Positions 42,479-51,896 are shown, counted from the stretch's first letter. The stretch: DNA of 64,000 bases from Serratia marcescens (GCF_006715005.1 NZ_VFMJ01000001.1:2356001-2420000), one strand, 5' to 3'. Notes: generated from the letters alone by a model not told the origin. Numbers and translations are program-made.

Positions 42479-43891
42479 TTATGCTGTGGCTTCTTCTTCC
42501 GTTCCTGGTTCATCGACCACCGGCATCTCAACACGCAGATCCACCCAGCGCCCCTCAGGGATGTCGATCGGCATCCCCTCGTCATAACCAAGAACGTCAT
42601 TGCGGGCGAACGCCGGCGCCGCCGGGTGCGTTCTGTGATAGGTTTTGATCAGCAGGTCACCGGTCGGCTCTACCTCGTAATCAACCCAGATCAGCGGCTG
42701 CTTGTTGCGGTCGAGAGGAACCTCGATACCGCCATCCGTGCCGCCCCACTGCGCATCTGCATTAAACCCGAGCGTGCCGGAAACCCGGTAAACCCCCTCG
42801 CTCACGCGCTCAGTAGTCACACCCAGGCTTTCGTTGTTAAGTTCAGAGGCGCCATCACGGAAAAGCTTCACGATCGGAGAGGCTTTCTTAACAAAACCGT
42901 TGGAGTCAGTTGTCGTATTCTGATTAGTCCAGGCATCGACAAACAGCACGCGGGCATCGGATGCAGTCGCGGGAATATTCGCTGGCAACACCTGCACATT
43001 CGAAAATGAGACATCGCTAATATTGGCGTGTCGGCTTGGCAACAGGATTGCGCCGGTATCACTCGAGTACTGGTCTACTCGGCAATAAAGCTCAACAGTA
43101 AGCCCATCAGCTAACGTGTTCAACTTCGCTTCTTTAATTGTTCGATTATTTGCACCAAAAAGCGTATGAATAACAGCATTACTAAAGCCATCTTTATTCG
43201 TGTTACCTGTTTTAATAGTGACGAACTGAACGCCTTGCTGTAGCGGATTTCCGTTAAATAACGACCCACCTATAATGATAAATCCAATTGTTTTACCATT
43301 CGAAGTATCTGCAAATTTAACTGTGATTTTCATCCAGGCTCCATTACTAACATACCCGGAAGTAAATCTATCATAGCAACTGCCAAGTAAAATTCCTTGT
43401 GCCGCCTCTTGACTGGTTTTTGCCCCTGTTCCACCCTGCGAGATACTAAGCGCAGTTTTCAGGCCAGATAAAGACGTAATATCAGAGTTAGCACCACTCT
43501 TTGCTGCATTTGCTAAAGTGGCCGCCGCATTATTTTCACTGATTTTCGCGGCTGCAGCAGACTTTGCCGCCTCTACCCTCATTGTCTCGACAGTTTGTAC
43601 AATTTCAGGGGTTAATTCATCCTCGCCTGGTGTAATTAGGAAATCGTTAAGAGTTCCATCTTTGGAGTCGGGATATACGCGAATTTCGCCAACTTTTCCC
43701 AGGGTGGATACCAAGACTTCATATTCACCAGGGAAAACCTGCATGGAGTATTTTCCGTCTGCGGCAGTAGTGGCTGCAGATGAATTGCTCACCAAGACAC
43801 GCGCGCTCGTCTCCTTGGCGCGCATGGTAATAATTACGTTAGGTTGCGGGTCGCCATAAGGTCCGCGGAGGATATCGCTAATTAATGCCAT
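42479..43891 (-). CDS. Phage side-tail-fibre protein
   Basis: 470 residues. The N-terminus (MALISDILRGPYGDPQPNVI ... GKYSMQVFPGEYEVLV) is the lambda-type tail-fibre N-terminal domain that attaches to the virion. A helical Ala-rich region (~100-125) and ISQGGTGAKTSQEAAQGIL follow. The C-terminal half has WVDYEVEPTGDLLIKTYHR and ends in PGTEEEATA, unlike the fibre at 43895. It is the last structural gene of the late operon and probably sets host range. No separate fibre-assembly gene follows it. Confidence 0.82.
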   Translation of the reverse strand: MALISDILRGPYGDPQPNVIITMRAKETSARVLVSNSSAATTAADGKYSMQVFPGEYEVLVSTLGKVGEIRVYPDSKDGTLNDFLITPGEDELTPEIVQTVETMRVEAAKSAAAAKISENNAAATLANAAKSGANSDITSLSGLKTALSISQGGTGAKTSQEAAQGILLGSCYDRFTSGYVSNGAWMKITVKFADTSNGKTIGFIIIGGSLFNGNPLQQGVQFVTIKTGNTNKDGFSNAVIHTLFGANNRTIKEAKLNTLADGLTVELYCRVDQYSSDTGAILLPSRHANISDVSFSNVQVLPANIPATASDARVLFVDAWTNQNTTTDSNGFVKKASPIVKLFRDGASELNNESLGVTTERVSEGVYRVSGTLGFNADAQWGGTDGGIEVPLDRNKQPLIWVDYEVEPTGDLLIKTYHRTHPAAPAFARNDVLGYDEGMPIDIPEGRWVDLRVEMPVVDEPGTEEEATA

Positions 43892-43894
43892 ATT

Positions 43895-45178
43895 TTATTT
43901 CTCCATGAGTGATTTAATTAATTCATCCTGGCGATCTATTCTTTCCAGCATTTCCTTATTCGCTGTCAATAAAAGGCCAAAAAGCTCAAGTGGATTAAGA
44001 GATTTTTTTCCATCGGATAATGTCGTAACACCATTAGGTAATATCTTCTCTATTTCCTGTGCAATCACACCGAAATCATGCGTAGCACCTATAGTTACCC
44101 CGCCGTCATAAGTAGTATCTTTAAATTTGTATGACACCGGGCGAATTTTACGTATAACAGCCGAAGCGGCACCCGGTTCCACTGGATTAATTTTCTCTTT
44201 GATTGTTTCGTCTGAATCAAAGAAGTTTATACCCTTAGGAACACCATCGACAAAAATCTCAACATAGCCCGCGCCTAACCCCGTAAATGAACGTACCCGC
44301 CCATTTAAAGAATAAACACCACTGGGCACAATCATTGTGCCGTCAGGGTTGAAAGTGAAACGCGCCTTCTCTGCTGCATTCGATTTATTTAAAAGTCTAA
44401 TCCAAAACCCGCCAAGGCCATCGCCGGGATTATTAACCAATGAACTTACCCCAGTCCCCGGTTGCTCATTCCATAATAAATATGTTCCCTGTAAGGAAAG
44501 GTTTACATTATTAACCCCGTTCAACACCCCCAGACCGCCGGTAAGCTGCCCGCCAGATTTACCGCCTACAGTATTCAAACGAGCATCATCACCAGCTGCA
44601 ACAGTTCCGGCCGCAGAGCCTATATTTCTCGTTGACGAATTCCCCAGGCCAAGACCTGTTCGCGCGCCAGCTGCGTCTTTTGCACCCGTACCACCTTGGG
44701 CAACGGTGATAGCCGTGTTCAAAGCCTTCAGCTGAGTTATATCGTTGTTTACCCCTTTAGCGGCTTTATTTTCCAATGCCGTAGTAAAGCTATTCCAGGC
44801 CGGGCCGGTGTAAGTGCTGCCATCAGGCAATATCACCGTAATGTTTCCGGTGCCGCTGAATACTTGCTGCCAGTTTTTCCTATCCAGCAGCAGCCCACGT
44901 ATCGCCTCTGTGGTGTAGGCGTGCGTCTGCGCTGTAATCGTGACCATCGCCCCATAGGGGATTGGAGTCCATGCCAGACCGCTAGCAGATGGGCCATCGA
45001 AATTACGCACCAGGGTTAGCGCCGTGTTCGATTCCACCGACTTAACACCGAGGGTATAAACGGTCTGGCCAACTGTCACCACAATGAAGTCGTTGGCCTT
45101 GAGTTCTGTGCTGAACGCTGTACCGCTGCCGGTAACCGCTGCCGAGTTGTTTTTAAGGGTAATGGTGCCTGCTGGCAT
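43895..45178 (-). CDS. Phage tail fibre with C-terminal S74 chaperone domain
   Basis: 427 residues. The N-terminal ~110 residues (AGTITLKNNSAAVTGSGTAF) form a small beta domain often found in tail-fibre-like proteins. VAQGGTGAKDAAGARTGLGLG is the usual fibre repeat. The C-terminal ~100 residues (IRKIRPVSYKFKD, GVIAQEIEKILP, NPLELFGLLLTANKEM) are a peptidase-S74 intramolecular chaperone, which trimerises the fibre and then cleaves itself off. The two fibre genes are 3 bp apart, so the virion may carry both. Confidence 0.85.
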   Translation of the reverse strand: MPAGTITLKNNSAAVTGSGTAFSTELKANDFIVVTVGQTVYTLGVKSVESNTALTLVRNFDGPSASGLAWTPIPYGAMVTITAQTHAYTTEAIRGLLLDRKNWQQVFSGTGNITVILPDGSTYTGPAWNSFTTALENKAAKGVNNDITQLKALNTAITVAQGGTGAKDAAGARTGLGLGNSSTRNIGSAAGTVAAGDDARLNTVGGKSGGQLTGGLGVLNGVNNVNLSLQGTYLLWNEQPGTGVSSLVNNPGDGLGGFWIRLLNKSNAAEKARFTFNPDGTMIVPSGVYSLNGRVRSFTGLGAGYVEIFVDGVPKGINFFDSDETIKEKINPVEPGAASAVIRKIRPVSYKFKDTTYDGGVTIGATHDFGVIAQEIEKILPNGVTTLSDGKKSLNPLELFGLLLTANKEMLERIDRQDELIKSLMEK

Positions 45179-45202
45179 GGTGTTCTCCTGAATTTTGGCA
45201 AC

Positions 45203-45228
45203 AAAAAACCCGGCGCAGTGGCCGGGTT
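45203..45228 (-). terminator. Intrinsic terminator between cor-like gene and tail fibre
   Basis: On the minus strand AACCCGGC and GCCGGGTT form an 8-bp stem around a 6-base loop, followed by six Ts. One of eight such hairpins in the late operon. Confidence 0.88.
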
Positions 45229-45247
45229 GCTTGGTGTTGAGTGACTT

Positions 45248-45484
45248 TTATTTATCGCAGGTCGTGCGAGTGAAGTTGGTTTTGTTAACCCAACGCCAAC
45301 CGAACGGTCCACCAGCTCTATATTGTGTCTGTTCAACCTGCTTGCGAACGCCATAGATAGGAACTGATGTCTCCTGCCCAGCGATAATGGCCGTCCCATG
45401 GCAAATAGGGTCTTGCTTTTCCAAAATGCCTGCGCAGCCAGTGATAGATGCTGATACCAATAATAAAACAGCTAATCTTTTCAT
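45248..45484 (-). CDS. cor: Cor-like phage-exclusion lipoprotein
   Basis: 78 residues from the ATG at 45484. Lipoprotein signal MKRLAVLLLVSASITGC (lipobox ITGC). The mature part (DPICHGTAIIAGQETSVPIYG, YRAGGPFGWRWVNKTNF and a final Cys) fits the Cor family of N15, phi80 and mEp167 as I remember it. In those phages Cor, made by the lysogen, blocks FhuA and excludes other FhuA-dependent phages. The position between J and the fibre genes, with its own terminator, is also as in those phages. The Cor name rests on pattern and position. Confidence 0.68.
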   Translation of the reverse strand: MKRLAVLLLVSASITGCAGILEKQDPICHGTAIIAGQETSVPIYGVRKQVEQTQYRAGGPFGWRWVNKTNFTRTTCDK

Positions 45485-45543
45485 CCCTTTATTATCTCCC
45501 TTGCTGTGATATCCATATCCTATCATCGATAGCCTTAACCAAC

Positions 45544-45560
45544 GATCGTTTGCAACGATC
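45544..45560 (-). promoter_or_regulatory. Perfect palindrome upstream of the cor-like gene
   Basis: GATCGTT and AACGATC flank TGC: a 17-bp perfect palindrome 60 bp before the lipoprotein start, in a 118-bp AT-richer gap. It could be an operator for the phage repressor or another regulator, allowing separate expression in the lysogen. Clear -35/-10 boxes were not resolved. Confidence 0.45.
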
Positions 45561-45602
45561 AATATCATCAACATCAATTGGCCTAGTCGATCATATCGGC
45601 AA

Positions 45603-46262
45603 TCAATAGCCAGATACATCTATTACGTACACTGAATCCTTTGTGTTGTAATAAGTTATATTGTGCGCTTCACCGCCGGGAGTGTCCCATGCGCCGGAAT
45701 AAACTGATGTATTGCTCCCATCAAAAGCTGAAAAGCTCGATATTGGTTGCTGGAACGGCCTTGGTTGTTGATGACCAATAACAGCCGTAATGTAACCTGT
45801 AGTCGCTGGTATTATCGCCCATCTGCCCGCCAAGGCTTCTCTCACATTGTAACCGGCTCCATCGCTCCCAGGCTCGCCAAGCCGCCGCGGTGCAGGCATA
45901 ACTTTAGTTTCATTAGTTTGAATGCATCGGCCCTGCGCATCAAATATGTTAATTCCAAATTTTACCGCTGGTTGAAATTGTGTCGAGAAAGCGTAAACAT
46001 CTATGGCATATGGACCATTGCCAATTATTAACTTAGATGTGACAGATGCCCCACCACTCGCAGATCTGGATACAGAGGCGATAACTCCGTTTGTATTTGC
46101 CACCATTGCCAAAACAACTGGCTTAGTAAAATCAACATCGAGCTGATCATTTCCTGCTCCAGCGCGATCTATGCGATATTTTTTAACCAGGCTCATCGGC
46201 GTGCTATCTGGCGTAGCCCACGGCACCCCATCGTTATCTACAAATAACGCTCCCCATGACAT
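45603..46262 (-). CDS. Phage tail accessory protein after J (larger)
   Basis: 219 residues from the ATG at 46262 (MSWGALFVDNDGVPWATPDS). No signal or membrane segment. The opening resembles that of the 103-residue neighbour (MAWGFQTWDMNGTPNNTG), with a related W-G ... D-x-G-x-P pattern and ATG starts close behind the preceding gene. Proteins of this type follow J in N15- and phi80-like phages and are probably tail-tip components. The exact function is not known to me. Confidence 0.6.
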   Translation of the reverse strand: MSWGALFVDNDGVPWATPDSTPMSLVKKYRIDRAGAGNDQLDVDFTKPVVLAMVANTNGVIASVSRSASGGASVTSKLIIGNGPYAIDVYAFSTQFQPAVKFGINIFDAQGRCIQTNETKVMPAPRRLGEPGSDGAGYNVREALAGRWAIIPATTGYITAVIGHQQPRPFQQPISSFSAFDGSNTSVYSGAWDTPGGEAHNITYYNTKDSVYVIDVSGY

Positions 46263-46264
46263 AA

Positions 46265-46576
46265 TCACACCTTCACAAGATAAATAATAACCCAACCAGA
46301 GTATGCAGGGGCAGTACCACCGCCCCAGACACCATTTGCATCAAACATTTCTATGGTGTTATTGCTAACAACTCTTAGCCCTCTCCTTTCTTGAGTAAAA
46401 CCTATCCCATCTTGAAGGCTCATAAAGTCTATTCTATACCCACTTGGGACATTGAAATTCCAGCTACCAGATTTTTGATTTTGCTCAACTCTAATTGTCC
46501 CAATTGTGAAAACCTTAACAATGCCTGTATTATTCGGAGTGCCGTTCATATCCCACGTTTGAAAACCCCACGCCAC
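46265..46576 (-). CDS. Phage tail accessory protein after J (smaller)
   Basis: 103 residues: MAWGFQTWDMNGTPNNTGIV, then beta-rich segments (IRVEQNQKSGSWNFNVPSGY, RRGLRVVSNNTIEMFD) and a hydrophobic end (YSGWVIIYLVKV). Nine bases after J and two bases before the next gene, so co-translated in the late operon. Its length and beta pattern suggest a tail-tip or baseplate-like accessory. Family not named. Confidence 0.6.
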   Translation of the reverse strand: MAWGFQTWDMNGTPNNTGIVKVFTIGTIRVEQNQKSGSWNFNVPSGYRIDFMSLQDGIGFTQERRGLRVVSNNTIEMFDANGVWGGGTAPAYSGWVIIYLVKV

Positions 46577-46585
46577 ATGTTCTCC

Positions 46586-49500
46586 TTAATATTCGCCTAT
46601 AGCTACACGCAGCACTCCATTGCCATCATATAGCCTGATTGAATTATTTCTTTGGATCATTCTTCCGCCGCTACCCGTCCCGTTATTTTCAAAGACGCCA
46701 CTCTTATCAAGCCTCCATCCTTGCCTTCCAGCCACATAATCATTCGACTGGATATAATCGCCAATCATCGCGTTTTCTATCCAGCCCTTGCCGATAAAGC
46801 CCTGACTGATAAGCACCTGTCCATCCTTGATAATGAACGGCGAGTAATAGCTGCCGCTGCTACCGCTGATAACCACGAACTGGTTAGCATTGACGGCAAC
46901 GCGCGTGTCAACCTGCGTGCCGTTGACGGTCACGGCCACCGCCAGGCCGGCGTCGTAATTCGTTCCGTTGTACTTAACGCCGGTTTTCAACGTCCAGATC
47001 GCCGAAGGGCCGGAAGCGTCTGCGTAGGCCGTCATTTTCTCCTGTATGGCGGCTTCCTGATCGTTGAATTTGGCGGTGACGTCGGTTTCCAGCTGCGCAA
47101 CTGAGCTTTGAGCATCAGCGGCCACCTTCTGTGCCTGAATTATCCCGGCCCGGTTTTCGCCATAGTTGGCCCATTGTTGGTTAGCGGTGCCGTATTCCGC
47201 CAGCACGCTTTGCAAAATAGCCTCTGGGCTGGTTTTCAGCGGCTCCAGCAGCGCCTTGCCGTCCTCGGAATTGAGGTAATCATCAACCACCGAGCCGATC
47301 AGGTCGTCAGCATCTACATTCGACATACCCGCAACAAACGGCGTCCAATCCCCCTTATTTCCGATCCGGTCAACCAGCCGCGCACGGTACCAACGGCGCA
47401 CGCCCGCCGGCATAGGGCCGTGCTGATAGCTCACCCCAGGATAGGGAACGTTCGCCAGCAACAGAGGGTTCTGACCGTCGGCGGTAGTTGCCTGCTCGAT
47501 CTCGGTGTAGGCTGTATCGCCTGCGCCGGAGGGAAAGTCCCAGGTGATATCGATGGCCCATACGACATTATCACTGGCCATGAGGTTCACCGGCGTGCCG
47601 GGTTTACCCACTTTACCGCTGAGCGTGGTCGAGTCGGCATAACCCCAGGGCGATGACACGTCGACCGCATTCACGGCGCGCACGCGGACATCGTACACCC
47701 CGGCGTAGATCCCCTGAACGGTAAACCCCTGCGCGCTGGTGCGACCGATGTTTACCCAGTCACCCTTATCCTTCCGCCACTGCGCCAGATAGTCGATGGC
47801 GCCCTCCACCCGCTCCCAGGTCACCTGCATGGATGCTACCGTCAGCCCCTGCGCCTGATGGTCAACTTCGGTGATAGCGATTCCCTTCGGCGCCGGCATG
47901 ACGTTTGGCGGCGTGACTGAGATCGGCGGTGGGTCTATACGCACGCCGTCATCGATATAGCGGTACTTGTTGGGGTCATGCTGCACCCCGGCGATCGTGA
48001 ATGTGCCATCATCGTTTGCTGAAATAGACGTGACGCGAAAATACTGGATCGACAGCTTGTCACTGTCGATGCACCACACCGCCCCTGGCACAGGTGTTTG
48101 CCGATAAGCCGTTGAAACGGTCAGCGTCTTTTTGTCGGCGCTAATAGCGCTGATTGTGCGGCTCTGCGCGGTACCATCTGGCAGGTTCACCACCAGGCGA
48201 TCGCCAACAGCATAATTTGCCGGACGGTCAACGGAAATATTCCGGCCGCCGACCTGGCTGATACGGCCGCCATTCTCCCTGCCCGCACGGAAAGGATCGG
48301 CCACACCGATGATTTCCGCCGGCAGCGGGATGTAACCATCCAGCCCCACGTTGAAGGAAATCGATCCGTCTTTGGCATTGGACAAAATAGCCCACCGGCC
48401 CCGGCGGTGCGCTTCGCTCTGCGAGGTACAACCGATCGCCGTCAGCTGCATCTGATTCACGCGGTAGCGCTCGACCAGCTCGGAATCATAGACGCCTTCG
48501 ATGGTGTCCGAGTAGTGGTTAAGCGGATCTGACCAAGACACCTGGCACGAGCTGAACCGGTTTTTATACGAACCACCGGCATAGGTGAATACGCCGTCAA
48601 CCACGTTTGAAACGTGATACACGTAATCGACGTCGCTTTGCGGCACATCGGCGTTCACGTAGATCTGATCGTTACCCCAGAAGGTGATGCCGCGGAACAC
48701 GGCGGCCAGGTCGCGGAGTACCGTATAAGCATCCTGCTGGTTCTGAATGAACACGTTGCAGGTAAAGCGCGGCTCTTTCCCGCCGGCGCCGTTAGACACC
48801 ATTTCATCGCAGTATGCGGCGATGCTGTAGAGCTGCCATTTATCTATCATACTGGCGTCAACACGGCCGCCCATGCCGTAAATTTCATCCAGCACCAGAT
48901 CGTAAAAAATCCAGGCCGGGTTGTTGGAGTAGGCCAGCTTAAAATTACCGGTCCACGTCCCGCTATAGGTTCTCGTGACCGGGTTGTAGTTGTCCGGCAC
49001 GCGGATCAACTTGCCTTTCGGCTTGCAGGTCGTTTTCGGCACGCTGCCGTTAAACTGGCTGGAATCGAGCTCGATATAAAGCAGCGCCGTATTGGGGTAA
49101 CGCATCTTACTGTCGATAACCTCAGCAAAAGAGAACACTTTGAAGGCATTGATCAGTTTGCTGGACGTCGAATCAGGCGAAATGCGGCGCACCCGGATAG
49201 ACCAACCAGACGTTGCCCGCGGTAGGTCGATGCGGTGATCACGCTGATAGTCTGAGGTGGTCTTGCCATCAAATTTCCCATCAACGACGGTTTGGTAGGC
49301 GCTGCCGTCTGTTGAGAGATCGATAGCATATTGCGTGACCGTCCCGACCATGTCGCCGTTGTCTTTGTACTGGTACTGGATAGGCAGGCTGAGCTTGATG
49401 CGCACCGCATCGATCGTCAGATTGGAGAACTGCCGCACCCACGGTGACGCGGCTTTAACTTCAATATTCGCCGAAATCTCGTTGTCGATCTCCGGCATGC

Positions 49501-49771
49501 CCTGGATATAGGTCTGGTCCTGCGTCCCTTTGCGATACTCCCACTTCACGTTTGAAAAGTTGTAATTGCCGGCATCATCCGCCAGCGGGGTATTGTTCAG
49601 GAAAATTTGCTGCGCCGTGAGATCGCCCTGGATTTCTCCTTCCGATAACGCAATCACCATTTTCAGTTTGGCGACCGACAGCAGATCGTCAGCCTGCTCT
49701 ACCGGAGTGTGTGGGCTTCCACCGCCACCTTTGCGGCCACTGATGACCGTTTGCCCTTCAAGTAGTCTCAT
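46586..49771 (-). CDS. Tail tip/host-specificity protein (lambda J-like)
   Basis: 1061 residues, close to lambda J (1132). N-terminal VISGRKGGGGSPHTPVEQADDLLSVAK and KMVIALSEGEIQGDL are the J opening. The middle (FYDLVLDEIYGMGGRVDAS, TVLRDLAAVFRGITFW) is the baseplate-hub-like domain, and ~640-840 hold fibronectin-type-III-like repeats (MQVTWERVEGAIDYLAQWR). The C-terminal ~200 residues carry the receptor-binding part. Placed after I as in lambda. The receptor is not predictable, though a Cor-like gene beside it hints at FhuA. Confidence 0.93.
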   Translation of the reverse strand: MRLLEGQTVISGRKGGGGSPHTPVEQADDLLSVAKLKMVIALSEGEIQGDLTAQQIFLNNTPLADDAGNYNFSNVKWEYRKGTQDQTYIQGMPEIDNEISANIEVKAASPWVRQFSNLTIDAVRIKLSLPIQYQYKDNGDMVGTVTQYAIDLSTDGSAYQTVVDGKFDGKTTSDYQRDHRIDLPRATSGWSIRVRRISPDSTSSKLINAFKVFSFAEVIDSKMRYPNTALLYIELDSSQFNGSVPKTTCKPKGKLIRVPDNYNPVTRTYSGTWTGNFKLAYSNNPAWIFYDLVLDEIYGMGGRVDASMIDKWQLYSIAAYCDEMVSNGAGGKEPRFTCNVFIQNQQDAYTVLRDLAAVFRGITFWGNDQIYVNADVPQSDVDYVYHVSNVVDGVFTYAGGSYKNRFSSCQVSWSDPLNHYSDTIEGVYDSELVERYRVNQMQLTAIGCTSQSEAHRRGRWAILSNAKDGSISFNVGLDGYIPLPAEIIGVADPFRAGRENGGRISQVGGRNISVDRPANYAVGDRLVVNLPDGTAQSRTISAISADKKTLTVSTAYRQTPVPGAVWCIDSDKLSIQYFRVTSISANDDGTFTIAGVQHDPNKYRYIDDGVRIDPPPISVTPPNVMPAPKGIAITEVDHQAQGLTVASMQVTWERVEGAIDYLAQWRKDKGDWVNIGRTSAQGFTVQGIYAGVYDVRVRAVNAVDVSSPWGYADSTTLSGKVGKPGTPVNLMASDNVVWAIDITWDFPSGAGDTAYTEIEQATTADGQNPLLLANVPYPGVSYQHGPMPAGVRRWYRARLVDRIGNKGDWTPFVAGMSNVDADDLIGSVVDDYLNSEDGKALLEPLKTSPEAILQSVLAEYGTANQQWANYGENRAGIIQAQKVAADAQSSVAQLETDVTAKFNDQEAAIQEKMTAYADASGPSAIWTLKTGVKYNGTNYDAGLAVAVTVNGTQVDTRVAVNANQFVVISGSSGSYYSPFIIKDGQVLISQGFIGKGWIENAMIGDYIQSNDYVAGRQGWRLDKSGVFENNGTGSGGRMIQRNNSIRLYDGNGVLRVAIGEY

Positions 49772-49782
49772 TTTTCACCCAT

Positions 49783-49805
49783 AAAAAAAGCTGCCCGGAG
49801 GCAGC
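49783..49805 (-). terminator. Intrinsic terminator between I and J genes
   Basis: GCTGCC and GGCAGC pair around a 4-base loop with seven Ts after it on the minus strand, 11 bases upstream of the J start. Confidence 0.88.
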
Positions 49806-49826
49806 CATAAACCGTTTAACAAGCAG

Positions 49827-50444
49827 TTACTGCTGGTCGCTTGAGAAAATGCCGGCGCTGATGATAGCCCCGCCGATCTCCCGTTCGCCGTAAAGCACCG
49901 GTACCGGGTACCCCATCGCCACGGTATTCACCGGCGCGCCGAAAGCGTAATTTGGTTTGTTGTCGGTGCTCGAGGAAGCACCAACGTTCATGCTGGGCTG
50001 AGGCGTAAGCAACTGCACCACACCGCCCAGCATCATACTCAGGCCGACGCCCGTCAAAATTGACGTGGCTGATATCGTCGTGGCCGTCATTGCCGCACCC
50101 CAGGCAGCCATAGACATACCTGCAGTGAAGAACGCGGCCACCAATGCCACAGCACCGATTACCACCTGCAGCACACCGCCACGCTTGGCGCCCTCGATTA
50201 TCGGCATGATCACGAATTCATTGGCGCCTTTGGCCATGTCGAATTCTTCGATGCCGATATTTTCCCGCCCGCTAAAAAAAGCAAAGCGGATCCCGTCGAT
50301 GTGAGCCGTGGACATGTATTTTTTAAAGCCTGGGATGGTGGCGCACATTGCGCGCAGCGCTTCGCGCAAATCCGCGACCGCATACTCATGATGCCGGCCG
50401 AACTTTTTACCCATAGCTCCCTTGAGCGTGATTTTTTTAAGCAT
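49827..50444 (-). CDS. Tail assembly protein (lambda I-like)
   Basis: 205 residues from the ATG at 50444, which overlaps the stop of the K-like gene by 8 bases. N-terminal KKITLKGAMGKKFGRHHEYAV and the central hydrophobic stretch GGVLQVVIGAVALVAAFFTAG with a Gly/Ala-rich continuation are typical of lambda I homologues. The C-terminus has NYAFGAPVNTVAMGYPVPVLYG. It acts in tail-tip assembly between K and J. A longer open frame upstream is excluded because it would lie inside the K-like gene. Confidence 0.85.
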   Translation of the reverse strand: MLKKITLKGAMGKKFGRHHEYAVADLREALRAMCATIPGFKKYMSTAHIDGIRFAFFSGRENIGIEEFDMAKGANEFVIMPIIEGAKRGGVLQVVIGAVALVAAFFTAGMSMAAWGAAMTATTISATSILTGVGLSMMLGGVVQLLTPQPSMNVGASSSTDNKPNYAFGAPVNTVAMGYPVPVLYGEREIGGAIISAGIFSSDQQ

Positions 50445-51156
50445 CCAATAGCTCCTTGTGTCGAACCACCCGCACGGTGCGATCGCGGTAATATTTCCCG
50501 TACGGTACCCGCGCCGACAGGTTCCCGAAGTTGTGGTGCAGGATGGTGTTGTCGCCGAGGTAAATCGCCGCATGGTTGGTTACCGGCGCGCTGATCTGCA
50601 TCATCACCATGTCGCCGGATTGGATAGCATCGGAAGACACTTCGACAAAGCCCTCTGCCTGCCAGTTGTCGTCATAGATGTTTTCTTTCCCATCGATCCA
50701 CCATTCGCGCGGCACCGAATAATTTTTCAAGAGGATGCCGTGATGCTGGCGGTAATAATCCATGATGAGCGTCCAGCAGTCGGCATAACCCAGCACCCAA
50801 CGCCGGCCAACCAGTGCGCGGTCCCCCCGCGGCGAGATTGTGCAAAAGTCACCGTCCGGCCAGGACATGATCCCCCACTCCACGCCGGAATGGTCGCACT
50901 GGATGCGGTCGAACTCCGAGGGAATGAGCTGCACAACATCAGGGTGAGAGTGAACCACCATGATCACCTCGCCCAATTCTTCGGCAGCAGCATAGTCAAG
51001 CGGGCAAAGCGTGAAATAGTCCGTCGGCTTGTCGGCAATGTTTTTACAGGGGATATACCGCTGCTGCTTTCCCGTCTCGATGATCACCCCGCAAGCCTCG
51101 TTCGGGTATTCAGCGGCCACATGTTGACGGATGGCCGCCAGTATTTTTTCTCGCAT
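50437..51156 (-). CDS. Tail tip peptidase (lambda K-like: JAMM plus NlpC/P60)
   Basis: 239 residues with two peptidase domains. Residues ~1-110 are a JAB/MPN-type metallopeptidase: EACGVII, VVHSHPD and a downstream S-x-x-D in PSEFDRIQCD. Residues ~120-235 are NlpC/P60: catalytic Cys in YADCWTLIMDYY and His in NHAAIYLGDN. In lambda this protein works in the tail-tip complex and probably opens peptidoglycan. Two bases separate it from the L-like gene. Confidence 0.92.
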   Translation of the reverse strand: MREKILAAIRQHVAAEYPNEACGVIIETGKQQRYIPCKNIADKPTDYFTLCPLDYAAAEELGEVIMVVHSHPDVVQLIPSEFDRIQCDHSGVEWGIMSWPDGDFCTISPRGDRALVGRRWVLGYADCWTLIMDYYRQHHGILLKNYSVPREWWIDGKENIYDDNWQAEGFVEVSSDAIQSGDMVMMQISAPVTNHAAIYLGDNTILHHNFGNLSARVPYGKYYRDRTVRVVRHKELLDA

Positions 51157-51158
51157 CG

Positions 51159-51896
51159 TTATTTCCCCTGCAGGTTAGCCGCTGGAAAGCCCCCATAAGG
51201 CAGTGGATTCCCTTTTCCGTGACGATCCTCGCAATCGCGCCGGCGGCCGCCACAAACATCCTGCGCAGGATCGTCCGTTGGAGTGCCGTCTTTCTTGAAA
51301 TAACGATTGCCGTTGTAGTCGCACCCGGTACCGGTGCGATACCAGCCACGCATGCACCAGGTGCAAACCGGTGTGATCTGCCGGGTCGGCAACTGCAGGT
51401 TCTGGATATCGAATGGGGTACATAACTCAAAGTCGATCTGGGCGCGCGTCTCGGCCTTTTTGGCGTTGATGTAGAAAAGCTGCACGCGCTCTTCGGTTGG
51501 CATCGCGCTGGAGTTGCCGGCTTTCCAGTTGGCAGCATCGAGATACTTCGCCATCGTCGTTCGAATGCGCACCTTCGCCTGAACCATATCGTCGTAAGCC
51601 AGGCATAGGGACGTCACATAGTTTCCGATGTTGCCAATCGACAGCGTCGGCGTTGGCTGCGCTCCGGTGCTCGTCAACTCTGCGCCTTTAAATTCATACG
51701 GGTGAGGGTCGTATTCGTTGCCCTGCCAGATGATCGATGGCATGTTTTCGGCGGCGAACGATGCCCAGCCATCAGCCGGTATATTGTGCGCATGGAAGCG
51801 CAGCACGCGGTCCATACCAAAGGCCGTGCCGTCGACTTCAACCAGCTGGATTAGTTGCCCTGGCTCCAGCGACTGTAGATCCTGCGTTAAACTCAT
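51159..51896 (-). CDS. Minor tail protein (lambda L-like), likely iron-sulphur
   Basis: 245 residues. QDLQSLEPGQLIQLVEVDGTAFG is the standard L opening. The C-terminal ~70 residues hold clustered Cys: VCTWCMRGWYRTGTGCDYNG and VCGGRRRDCEDRHG. Lambda L binds an oxygen-sensitive iron-sulphur cluster in this region, so a cluster is expected here too. It overlaps the M-like gene by 4 bases. Part of the tail-tip complex. Confidence 0.92.
   Translation of the reverse strand: MSLTQDLQSLEPGQLIQLVEVDGTAFGMDRVLRFHAHNIPADGWASFAAENMPSIIWQGNEYDPHPYEFKGAELTSTGAQPTPTLSIGNIGNYVTSLCLAYDDMVQAKVRIRTTMAKYLDAANWKAGNSSAMPTEERVQLFYINAKKAETRAQIDFELCTPFDIQNLQLPTRQITPVCTWCMRGWYRTGTGCDYNGNRYFKKDGTPTDDPAQDVCGGRRRDCEDRHGKGNPLPYGGFPAANLQGK

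Noticed and set aside
41929-42600. Longer reading of the UmuD'-like gene beginning at 42600
   Set aside because: The extra 91 residues overlap the tail-fibre gene and run through the SOS promoter and LexA box. The ATG at 42327 has a good ribosome site.
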